Assembly (NCBI GenBank): GCA_034401795.1
Contig: CM067363.1
Coordinates: 27,772,211 to 27,836,210, forward strand
Source of the DNA: Chaetoderma sp. LZ-2023a
Taxonomy: Eukaryota > Mollusca > Caudofoveata > Chaetodermatida > Chaetodermatidae
Reading direction: 5' to 3'
DNA length: 64,000 nt
A program made the translations under genes and the position numbers. Numbering within the stretch: position 1 is the first letter of the stretch; each line of letters opens with the position of its first letter. The notes under the pieces were generated by a model that was not told where the DNA came from, did no database searches, and saw nothing but the letters and a program-made list of their open reading frames with translations. Below are positions 54,641 to 64,000 of the stretch, piece by piece.

Positions 54641-56573
54641 CCTGGGTTTGATGGTAGACATATAGTGAAGATGTGTTGATCCCCCTTTCACAACTCCATA
54701 TTGCATATATCGATTTGACATCACGTTAACATCTCATTTGCGTGACAAATTGTCATCATTTTTGTTATCATCCACGACCCGAATCCCGTGGCTCGATATG
54801 CCCGTATTGCAAAAAAGCCACGGAAAAACTGACAGCATGTGACGCTCTTTGGTCTAGGATCCTGACGATTAGGTTAAACATAAATCATGCATTACTCTAT
54901 CGTAGGAAATGATCTTTGGTGCAACAACGGTAAATCACATTCCAAATCTGCTCATGCAAGAATATATTATATTATTTAAATTATGAGCCAATACTATTCA
55001 GAATTGTTTTCAAAGAATAGCAACTCTTTTATATGCAATCAAATGGGCTTAGAGTTTGCATGTTGGGCATTCACTGCGTTGTTAGGACCATCTTAACGGA
55101 TACCACCTATCAACTATTACACTCGATTTGAACATATAAATAGTCTAATATAGAGTTTCATTTGACTTAAACATATGCACATACCATATTAATCGACAAT
55201 TTGGCAATCTACCAAAAGGCATACGATCTAAAGTGTATTTCCAAAATGTTGGACCTGATCCCGTGATAACATACCTCTCCAGGAAGTGGAATTTGCCTGC
55301 TTGTAGCTTTCGTGACCATCTCGGTTTTAAATCATCATCCATAGCTCCGTTACGTAGGTTCTTATGGAGTCACGTGACAGCATCGACTCAAGGAAATTCC
55401 ACATCACGAAGAGTACCTAGTTTTCCTTTTTACAAAATGTATTTGTCAAACATATTCTGATTGTGATGTCAAATAAAATTGATGTCATTGGATTGTGAAG
55501 TCAACTGACCACCAGTCTTATGGAACCACCAACATGAGGTCTAAAAGGCATGAGCATGGTTAAGAAGATTCTGGACAAATTGCGCTCTTCTCAAATTGTT
55601 GCATATTATGTTTGCTTTTAAGTCCTCGGTTATCTCCAGTTGAACATGGGCGACAACGTCATTTTTCAGAGATTATCAGTTACCTAATACCCAGATTGTC
55701 CTGCTTGCTTACTTACGTCATTCACGACATGCAGGCATCTATGCAAATGGCAGAAATGTTCGCACAATGCTGCGAATAGGAATTTAATATCCTAGGACAT
55801 GTGGTTGGCCATGCATGGGTTATATGTGTAGATCGATAAACTACGATGAAGAAGAAAGTTTCTCAAAAATTGAAGACTCTTGTCGATGTAACATTACCAT
55901 AATATGAGCTAACACCAGTGTAAGTTACTGCATTGCATGGTCTTATACACAAACAGTTTAATATGTAAATAAGACGCGCTATTGGATATGAATGTTTTGT
56001 AAATAAATGAAAATGTCTAATTTGCAAAAAAAACCAGCTACACAAATGAAACATAGTAATTAAGAATTTCACCCCGCTACCAATATGTGACTGCTTCAAA
56101 ATACGGTACAAATAAACTATGATAAAAGAACAGGGAGGATGGTATGCGGTTGAGAATGGGCAATGGGATTATTCTCCAGAATGGCAAACAATTAGACTGC
56201 TACTAAAGCTGGAATGAGCCTCTGATTGAGGTGACCAGATCGAACATAGATTATCTTAACATTTGTACTGCTGAATTAATATCACAAGAGAAAACTTGAC
56301 TGGCCTTGAATGTAGCATAGCAAGAACCTCACAGAAGATAGGAAAATAGTCTAAGTCATTGCACACAAAATACCAAAACAATAAAATCATTTACGTTTAA
56401 AAAAGGTATCTTCAATATTTTGAAACCAATTTGACCGGGAGATGTTGCTGCCTCTAATTGCAATATGTTCCTATCAAATTAGTTTCAAAATGATTAACTG
56501 TTTACTTGCATAGTCACCTTGAAATTGAGACCCTTGGAATGGTTATCTCTCATAAAAGAACATCGTCAACACA

Positions 56574-56633
<60 letters not shown>

Positions 56634-57596
56634 CGTTTCAACCATCTCTCCAAACTATCCATCACATATAAGCGTGACAATGCCACTGATTCCATTCTGT
56701 TATTTCTAAAGATATTATCTTATATTTGTTCAGTGTAATCTGTCCGTAGCAATGGACTTAGACACAGGCCACAACACGGAGATACCATTATCGGATGGAT
56801 CCATGGAAGCTTGTTTTCGCTTAGTTAAGTTTCCATCAAAAACAGCGGCCACTGTTGTGGTGACAGAGTTTGGCAGGTAATTGGAGTTTCATTTGGTATT
56901 GACTATCTGAATTTGATGCTGGATGTATTAAGGTCACTTTTGCTGATTGACCGTCCCAAACTGAGAGATTTACCATCGCGATTTTATTGCCATATTTATA
57001 GTCCTATCAGCATATTTCTTTTCAAAACGAACACCAATTGTCCAGCAACAACGTTTGTAATACCTAGATTCAATCACACATGTTTGAGTTGCATGTTTAA
57101 ACTGTTCTAACATGTCTCCTTCATCTTCGTATGTATATTTGCATTTCCGCGATATTGTTTCATAATTTATTGTGTGTATGTATTAATGTTTGCTAGAAAT
57201 TCGCCAATACAAATATTCCTTCAAGGAACCAAAGTAAGCATGCTAACTAAAGGTAATGATTACTGCATATGTGATATTTTATTGCAACATTCCAGAATCA
57301 TATAAAATAGAGTTATGTCTGGCGATCCCTGGCAAACTGATTTAATGAGTGTCTGCTTTTGCAACAAGGCAGATGATTGAAGGTGTTGGCTTGACGGACT
57401 CTTCATAGGCTCATAATCGATTTTGTCCGATAAGGAAGAACATTCATCAGTCCGGGGAGAACATGATATCGAACATGTTTCATTAATTTCCTCATATTGA
57501 GGTCACACTGCGAGTGGGCGATGTGCTATTTATATGCCTATACGACGTAATGCTAGACAACGAGAGGTCTGTGTATAACGATAGGGAGGGTAAGTG
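54641..57596. repeat. Segmental duplication block k, copy 2
   Basis: Partner of 33,617-37,103, offset about 21.7 kb at the start and 20.6 kb at the end; the drop mainly reflects insertions in copy 1. It holds the empty sites for the LINE at 35,858 and for HP-B at 35,402. A worn core lies at 56,405-56,515. The part from 54,860 to 55,560 has weaker similarity. Confidence 0.82.
56573..56634. repeat. (ACGC)n microsatellite
   Basis: About 15 clean ACGC units immediately after a worn hairpin core. At the paralogue (35,170-35,190) the sequence is ordinary. Confidence 0.96.
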
Positions 57597-57996
57597 ATTC
57601 ACCTTTCCAGAGTACCCACCCATCATATGACGTCGTAATGAATTGCGTGATGTGTACAATGATATCATAATGAATGACGTCATGAATGACGTCGATAAGT
57701 ACGTCACGAACGCATATTTGAAGACGGTCTATGCGTTGTTGTACAAATTGTTTGCTTTTACTATTTAATAAATATTCTGTTGAATATTTTGAAACTAATT
57801 TGACTGGGCGCTGTTGCTGCCATAGGCAGCAACAGCACCCAGTCAAATTAGTTACAAAATATTCAACAGCTTCCCTGTATAGTTTTCAGGAAATTGATAG
57901 CTAGGGCATTCGGGGATCGATCAATTCCAACACGGCGAGGTGTGGGTGGAGCTTAGCTAGTGACGGCCGGGGAATAGCTAAAATGGAACGGTCCAC
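57597..57996 (-). mobile_element. HP-A element, first of an abutting pair
   Basis: ATTCACCTTTCCAGAGTACCC to AATGGAACGGTCCACT. Near-perfect hairpin (57,780-57,868). Its right flanking bases are also the left flank of the next copy. Confidence 0.92.
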
Positions 57997-58374
57997 TCAC
58001 CTTTCCAATTTATCCATCGATCAGCTGACGTATAGAATGACATCATAATCAATGCCTTCATTATTAGGTCATGAATGGCGTAGATAAGTACGTGACGAAC
58101 GCATAGTTGAAGACGAGCTATGCGTTATTCTACGAATTGTATGTCTTTACTATTCAATAAATATCCTGTTGAATATTTTGAAACTAATTTGACTGTCTAT
58201 GGCAGCAACAACACCCAGTCAAATTAGTTACAAAATATTCAACAACTTGACTGTATAGTTTTCAGGAAATTGATAGTTAGGAGATTCGGGGATCGATCAA
58301 TCACAACACGGCGAAGTGTGGCTGGAGCTTAGTTAGTGATGGACGGGACATAGCTAAAACTGGAAAGGTTCATT
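57995..58374 (-). mobile_element. HP-A element, second of an abutting pair
   Basis: ACTCACCTTTCCAATTTATCC to AAACTGGAAAGGTTCATT. The apex is shortened (TTTGACTGTCTATGGCAGCA). Same orientation as its neighbour, but too different in sequence to be a simple tandem copy. Confidence 0.91.
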
Positions 58375-59568
58375 GAAAAGTATACATCCGAGAGATGATT
58401 AGTGCTATTATGGTTATATTAATAATAAATATCCATCTCTTGCTTTCTTTCTCCAAGTACCTGTTGTTCGACTTGTGACAACACCTTCTGAATTCGTCGA
58501 ATTTTGAGCACGCAGCTTTCAATATGTTCGCCAGTCCTACCAACAGGAGTACTTGTGAAATTCAACGTTACAATGCCGCGCCATAAGTATTTGAACCATT
58601 GATTTCAATTTCAATCTCAGTATACCTGCAAGCTGTTGAACAGCATGTCACAGTTAAATTAGCTTCAAAATATTCAACAGAATATTCTTTTAAATCGTCA
58701 ATGATTTTTCTAATGTAGCCTTTTGCCTTAAAAAATAATTTGATAGCCATATTTGCACCACACATGACACCATTTAATACCCAACTGAATTCACTGCTTG
58801 AAAATCCATATCCAACTACGTGTCAAATATATAATGGTTTATTTATTCGGCGAGCAATTTAAAGCTCAAATTTTCATAAATCTGTGCATAGCCATATAGA
58901 CAATTCACTAATTCCAGAACACTCGGTATCATTTTGAGCTATCCAGCGTATGTTGGAATGTAATTTTTCCAAGAAAACACATTTCCGCGTTGGTGACATA
59001 ATTTACCTCGGGCTTAAGCAAACATTGCCTCACTTTATCCTGGCATGGTGCATATTTGATTTATACCAAGACATTATATTTGACATAACCTATTTGCTGT
59101 CTGTGTAGTTTCGATAACAAGCGCATTAGCTCGACCCATGTATCACATACAAAGCCAAACTCTTGAGTAAAACCTTCAGAATCATGTTTGGAGGTCTTGG
59201 TTGAGGCCTATTGATTTCTTATATGTCGTTATTAGGAATGAATCATATGATTTATGAAATTGTCCTCCATTTCTATTATGTTATCTCGTCTTCATACAAA
59301 TACATCGTCATTAGATAACAGTACCATATCATACAAAGCATGTCACCAATGGTATGTTGTTAAGAATCATGTATCCAATGTTGCATAACAATCTAACTGT
59401 GCCATTCGGTCTCCAGCCAACTTCCCACAGTTCATTGCACTTACTACTGTTTAACGTTAAACAGTAGTAAGTGCAATGAATTGTGGGAAGTTGGCTAGAA
59501 ACCGAATCCTGATATTAAATGGAAATATGTTCGAGATTCTAAGGGATTCTAAGGATTTGAGGGTAAGG
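58375..59568. repeat. Segmental duplication block l, copy 2
   Basis: Partner of 37,560-38,700. A hairpin-core remnant at 58,635-58,690 has no partner in copy 1. The best-matching part is 58,985-59,180. The palindrome at 59,405 is private. Confidence 0.82.
59405..59507. mobile_element. Near-perfect 103-bp palindrome
   Basis: ATTCGGTCTCCAGCCAACTT at the left and AAGTTGGCTAGAAACCGAAT at the right. The arms meet with no spacer at GTTTAACGTTAAAC. About 50-bp arms with only about three mismatches. The paralogous place after GTATGTCGCCAAGAATC (38,620-38,670) lacks it. Confidence 0.88.
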
Positions 59569-59965
59569 AATGGACCATTTTTAGCTATGCCCCACCCATC
59601 ACTAGTTAAGCTCCACCCACACCTCGCCGTGTTGCGATTGATCGATCTCTGAATGCCCTAGCTATCAATTTCCTGAAAACTATACAGGGAAGCTGTTGAA
59701 TATTTTGTAACTAATTTGACTGGGTGCTGTTGCTACCTAAGGCAGCAGCAGCGCCCTGTCAAATTAGTTTCAAAATATTCAACAGAATATTTATTAAATA
59801 ATAAAGGCATACAATTTGTACAACAACGCATAGACCGTCTTCAAATATGCGTTCGTGACGTACTTATCGACATCATTCATGACGTCATCCATTATGATGT
59901 CATTCTACACATCACGTAGTTGAATATGACGTCATATGATGGGTGAATACTCTGGAAAGGTGAAT
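59569..59965 (+). mobile_element. HP-A element, complete hairpin
   Basis: AATGGACCATTTTTAGC to CTCTGGAAAGGTGAATT. Hairpin 59,694-59,784. The left terminus has a small deletion (GGACCATTTTTAGC for GGACCTTTCCAGTTTTAGC). Confidence 0.91.
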
Positions 59966-60738
59966 TGTCCTAATACATTTAATAACACTATATAAGGTGG
60001 GCGGAGCCCAACTAGAACTGGGCGGGGCATAGGTAGACATGGATCCTTCTATTGGGAAAGAACTACAGATGTGTTAAGAAAATGTATAGTAAATAAGCAC
60101 AATGATAAACAAACACATTATCCTCTTCATCTATTATATTCGGTCTATTTACTCATTAGTCTTGAAATCTAATACCGCTAAGCAACTGATTACTTTTCCA
60201 ATAATTCAACCGAAGATTAGTGCTACGAATTGATTTAGAAATGTTAAACAGATTTCTTGTCTAGCCGCTTATTGATAAATAATTCATAGAAATCCAGAAC
60301 AGACAAAGGCAAGTTCTCCGACTTGCTATTAATCTTGTTCGATCACACGATTTCAACCCGACATTCCTAAAATTGTCATATACTTAGCAGATCTCTAAAA
60401 CATCACTAATTCATAAAGGTATGTGCAAATACACATTTCCGGACGTAATTATCCATTGACTATAATATAAACGTAGAGCATGCTGCCAATAAAGCATATT
60501 ATGTTCAGCTTTTAACCACATAGATTAGATTCCATACATTCTGTGTTGATGGTCTAAGAGGTTATTAGGGGACAGCTTCCATACATACTTTGAGAATATA
60601 ATAAGGATATTACAGCGAGTTATTACTAATAGAAGGCTGGTAATGTTGTAAAACTGGTTAGGCATTCATTAACTTTGAATAGTCCGTAGTACAAATACTT
60701 TGAGGTAAACTACATATGCATCAATACTGGAACTGACA

Positions 60739-60769
<31 letters not shown>

Positions 60770-60980
60770 CCAACGCGAGAGAGAGAGAGAGAGAGAGAGA
60801 ATTGAATGCACGGACAGGCATACGAGTGCATAACTGGGCCAAAAATACACTCCCGCAAGGAAACACACGCACGCAGGGATACACGTATAACGAGGATGCA
60901 CACACGCACTCAAACACGCGTGCACGCTCTCACGCACACAAGCACGTACACGAATCAATACATCAGCCGTCATAATGGCT
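59966..60980. repeat. Block l/m, copy 2, with HP-A2 end fragment and ACGC/GA array
   Basis: 59,996-60,054 is the right end of an HP-A2 element (GGTGGGCGGAGCC, TGGATCCTTCTATT). 60,240-60,500 matches 38,810-39,010. 60,739-60,800 is (ACGC)n followed by (GA)n, at the place of the CA-rich stretch near 39,230. Confidence 0.78.
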
Positions 60981-61365
60981 AATGGACCTTTCCGGTGTTA
61001 GCTATGCCCCGCCCATCTCCAGCTAATCTCCACCCCACATCTCGCTCGTGTTGGGATCGATCGATCTCTGAACACCCTGATTATCAATTACCTAAAAAAC
61101 ACCGGTAAGCTGTTGAATATTTTGAGACTAATTTGACTGGGTGCCCAGTCAAATTGATTTCAAAATATTCAACAGCCTGTTTATTAAATAGCAAAGAATT
61201 ACAAAGACATACAATTCATACAACGTGTCGGACCATTTGAGATTTGATGACGGTCTATATGGAACCCTTTGTGACGTAATGATTGTGACGTCGTCATACA
61301 CGCACTGAGCTGAGTATGGTGTCATACGAGGTTAGCTGATGGATGGATACTCAGGAAAGGTGAAT
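60981..61365 (+). mobile_element. HP-A element with shortened apex
   Basis: AATGGACCTTTCCGGTGTTAGC to CTCAGGAAAGGTGAATT. The apex is cut down to GACTGGGTGCCCAGTC, leaving ~27-bp arms. Sequence is close to the 18,459 copy. Confidence 0.91.
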
Positions 61366-62075
61366 TATGTTGTTGTATCTACAAGAGAATTCATTTAAAA
61401 GTAACACCAATTTTCAGAAGGAGGGTGAGGGTGCGTGTAAGGGTGGCTACCACTGTTGACGATCAATATACCAAGGCTCAAAATGCTCAAACACTAGCAT
61501 TACCATTCGCATAGCATCTATGTACTCTTAGTAGCATGCAGAACACAGTCGTATTTTTGGACACCGTGTAGGAAACTGAAGTGAACGATGTATTCGGTAA
61601 TCAATTGTGTGGAAAGAGTTGGAGAACCCATTAAGGACAATGTGTCATTCAGATTTCTGACATTTGCTACCGATTTCGGTACAACCGATGGCTAAATCTC
61701 ATCGATGGCCGCATCTCGTGTAACACATGACCTCTTCATTTCTGATTTGCTTCGGGGAAAATTGGATGCCAATGGAATAATTTTCATTAATGCAGCTGTA
61801 AATTGCGTGACGGTTATGTCTTTTAGAGGATTGATGCAGATACCCTTTGGCTGAGCTTTTTCAAATTTGTACAAATGCCCTAAGTCGAATTGCCACTTCA
61901 GGGTCCAACTTCATTTCCATATATGGCATTCATATTTACTCAGTGGCTTTCCGAAAATTCGTTAACGAATATAATTTCAAAATTGTGTCCATAAATGCTC
62001 CGAGCTTCTGTGTATTGATTTATGAGAGCGCGCAGTAGTAGAATACATGTGAATGCCGTATTGTCATTCCGACGA
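61366..62075. repeat. Segmental duplication block m, copy 2
   Basis: Partner of 39,725-41,362, but much shorter because HP-C and the CAGG region are missing. Landmarks: GTAACACCAATTTTC, GACATTTGCTACCGATTTCG, TTTCATTAATGCAGCTGTAA. Confidence 0.8.
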
Positions 62076-62486
62076 AATGGAGGAATCCAGATTTAGCTAT
62101 GGTCCCGCCGATCTCTAGCTAAGTAACATCCGCATTTACCCGTGTTGGGATCGATCGATCCCTGAACTCCCAGACTATCAATTTCCAGAAAACGTGTGGT
62201 ATAATAATGTGGTTCGGTTATAGAGCAGAACAAAATACGTGTTAACGGTTAAACTGCTGAGAAGTTACTACTTTATTGAAGAGCTGAATCTACAAACGGG
62301 GTTGATGATAACGCGCACTTATAACCACGTAAATTCGTATAACATTGCTTTGCCCGTCATCAATTAAGCGTTTGTGACGAATTTATCTACATCACTCATG
62401 AAGTAATAGATGATGACGACGTCATCCTACACGTCATGTAGTTGATTATGACATCATATGTTTGATGATAAACTGGAGAAGGTCGT
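62076..62486 (+). mobile_element. HP-A element with foreign interior
   Basis: AATGGAGGAATCCAGATTTAGC to AAACTGGAGAAGGTCGTT. Left and right arms are normal, but from about 62,194 to 62,345 the hairpin is replaced by ~150 bp not seen elsewhere in the window (GTGTGGTATAATAATGTGG to TAACCACGTAAATTCG). Confidence 0.85.
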
Positions 62487-62850
62487 TGAAAGACCGGATC
62501 TGGCACTCAAGTGTATGCTATCATAATCAATACGTCACATGTTAGTCACGAACGTGCACGAATTGTATGTCTTTAGGAAATTTGCGATTTAATAAAAATT
62601 TTGTTGAATATATTGAATCTACTTCGACTGGAAGTTGTTGCTGTTATAGACAATTGAGATTAAAATTGTTGTTGCACGCAGTCAGATTATTTGTACATAT
62701 TCACCTTGAAATTTAAATTTTGACAAGTCAGGTTTCGATGTTTCAAATATATTCCAATACGTGTATAAAGTGGGAGGGACATAGCTAGAAATGGGCGTGG
62801 CACAGCCAGAAATGGGTGTGGCATAGCTAGAACTGGATTCCTCTTAATAC
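62487..62850 (-). mobile_element. HP-A2 element
   Basis: GGATCTGGCACTCAAGTG, AATACGTCACATGTTAG, weak core, GTTTCAAATATATTCC, then three GAAATGGGyGTGGCA-type repeats before AACTGGATTCCTC. Orthologous to 41,363. HP-A elements lie on both sides of it. Confidence 0.82.
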
Positions 62851-62897
62851 AGTTGTCTCTCTATAGAATCTTGATTTTGTCATGAAATGGATCCATT

Positions 62898-63278
62898 AAT
62901 TCACCTTTCATAGTATACAGAGTATCCATCGATGATTTGACGTCATATGGCGTCATAATCAGCTAAATGGCGTGTAAGATGACGTCATAATCATTACGTC
63001 ATAAATGATTATATTAGGCCCGTCTTTAACTCTTAACAGTACGAGACGACACGTTTTTAATAAATATGCTGTTGAATATGTTGAAACTAATATGATTGGG
63101 CATAGGCAGCAACAGCACCCAGTCCAATTAGTAACAAAATATGCAACAGCTTACCTGCAGAGTTTTTAGGAAACTGATAGTTAGGACAATCGGGGATCGA
63201 TCAATTCCATCACGGCGAAGTGTGGGTGGAGCCTAGCTAGAGGTGGGTGGGGCATAGCAAAATCTGGAAAGGTTCATT
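62898..63278 (-). mobile_element. HP-A element
   Basis: AATTCACCTTTCATAGTATAC to ATCTGGAAAGGTTCATT. It carries TGACGTCAT with neighbours. The left arm is partly deleted (ATTGGGCATAGGCAGCAACA). Absent from block n copy 1. Confidence 0.9.
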
Positions 63279-63697
63279 CCATATGTCTGTTCAAATGAAT
63301 TCTAAAACAATATGCTCAAGGCCACGTGTATCTGAGTAATGAACCAAATTACACATGCGGAGTCTAATTTTACTACAGTCTGTGATGTGATTACATGATT
63401 GATTCGAGCGGCGCAGAGACACTAGTCATTAAGCTACAGAATGGTACATTGCAATCAGTTCAACCAAGGTTAGTTGTCCGATTTCGGTGTTGGTTGGTTC
63501 ATCTAGAAATTAGCTATAGAAAGTGATGCAACCCCTCTTCTACCTTTGGCATCTCTGTATTGTTGTCCATTTGTGTGACTCCTTTTAGTTGTTTAGCTAA
63601 GGACGGCGAGCATCTGACACTAACACTCTTTGCCAGACTCGTTTCATTCAACAGAACATTATGTGATCCTTGTCTCGCTTTGTCTTCTCGCATGCCA
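63279..63697. repeat. Segmental duplication block n, copy 2
   Basis: Partner of 41,704-41,977 (TACTACAGTCTGTGATGTGA). From 63,540 on it is unassigned. Confidence 0.8.
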
Positions 63698-63868
63698 CGA
63701 TTGTATGTCTTTAGTGAATATTTTGAAACCAATTTGACTGAGAGCTGTTGCTATTATAGGCAGATCATAAAATTTTAAAAATATTCAGCAGGTTACCTGC
63801 ATAATTCTCTTGGAATTTAGATTCTGCCAATGCACGCTTCGAAGTTTTAAATTAACTTCAACACACGC
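63698..63868 (-). mobile_element. HP-A2 fragment
   Basis: GATTGTATGTCTTTAGTGAA, left arm TTTGAAACCAATTTGACTG, a worn right arm, TTACCTGCATAATTCTCTTG and TTAACTTCAACACACG. Both ends are lost. Confidence 0.72.
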
Positions 63869-64000
63869 ACATACGTATTAATGTTTGCTAGCAATTCGCC
63901 AACGCATATATCTATTCAAAGAATCAAGGTCGCACGATAACTAAAGCAATGATTAATTCATCTTTGGTATTTTATTGCAACATTCTTAAAGAAACATGAA
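63869..64000. repeat. Third partial copy of block k
   Basis: ATTAATGTTTGCTAGCAATTCGCC and TTTTATTGCAACATTC match 57,180-57,295 and 36,540-36,670. The tandem pattern therefore continues beyond the window in a different block order. Confidence 0.8.

Overview
This is a stretch of animal nuclear DNA, most likely from a marine invertebrate. The evidence is two 5'-truncated non-LTR retrotransposon tails, very dense short hairpin transposons, long microsatellites (CT, GA, CTA, CAC, CAGG, ACGC) and no compact gene arrangement. I cannot name the species. I found no intact host protein gene, tRNA, rRNA, CRISPR array or operon. The long open frames at 15.3-16.2 kb, 10.2-10.8 kb, 7.0-7.4 kb and 0.7-1.3 kb are translations of simple repeats.

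The window is built from old, diverged tandem segmental duplications. Blocks are lettered here in the order they occur. Blocks a-g (about 0.4-9.6 kb) recur at about 16.2-28.3 kb. Blocks g-i (about 8.8-15 kb) recur at 27.4-29.8 kb and 47.0-51.6 kb, and h/i occur once more at 17.7-19.9 kb. Blocks j-n (about 30.1-42.0 kb) recur at 52.0-63.7 kb, at a nearly constant offset of about 21.3-21.9 kb. A piece of block k starts again at 63.9 kb. About 42.9-47.0 kb looks single-copy in this window.

At least six families of small non-autonomous hairpin elements sit on this scaffold. HP-A is about 397 bp, has ends like GGACCTTTCCAGTTTT, a central hairpin with ~42-bp arms and several TGACGTCA palindromes. 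Paralogous empty sites show that it inserts at AATT and duplicates AT. HP-A2 is a relative with GGAGGAATCC-type ends. HP-B and the longer HP-BL have a different hairpin, TTAA sites and CCC termini, like piggyBac derivatives. HP-C has a third hairpin and TTAA sites. HP-D has long terminal repeats ending in AAAGGTGCATAT. There are also two nearly pure palindromes at 15,233 and 59,405.

Because the same locus can be read two to four times in this window, many insertions can be called present or absent by internal comparison. This gives target-site duplications, relative ages and the fate of the hairpins without outside data. The strongest candidates for something new are the HP-A family (a palindromic transposon spreading CRE-like TGACGTCA arrays), its repeated loss of one hairpin arm, and one locus where two paralogues carry it in opposite orientations.
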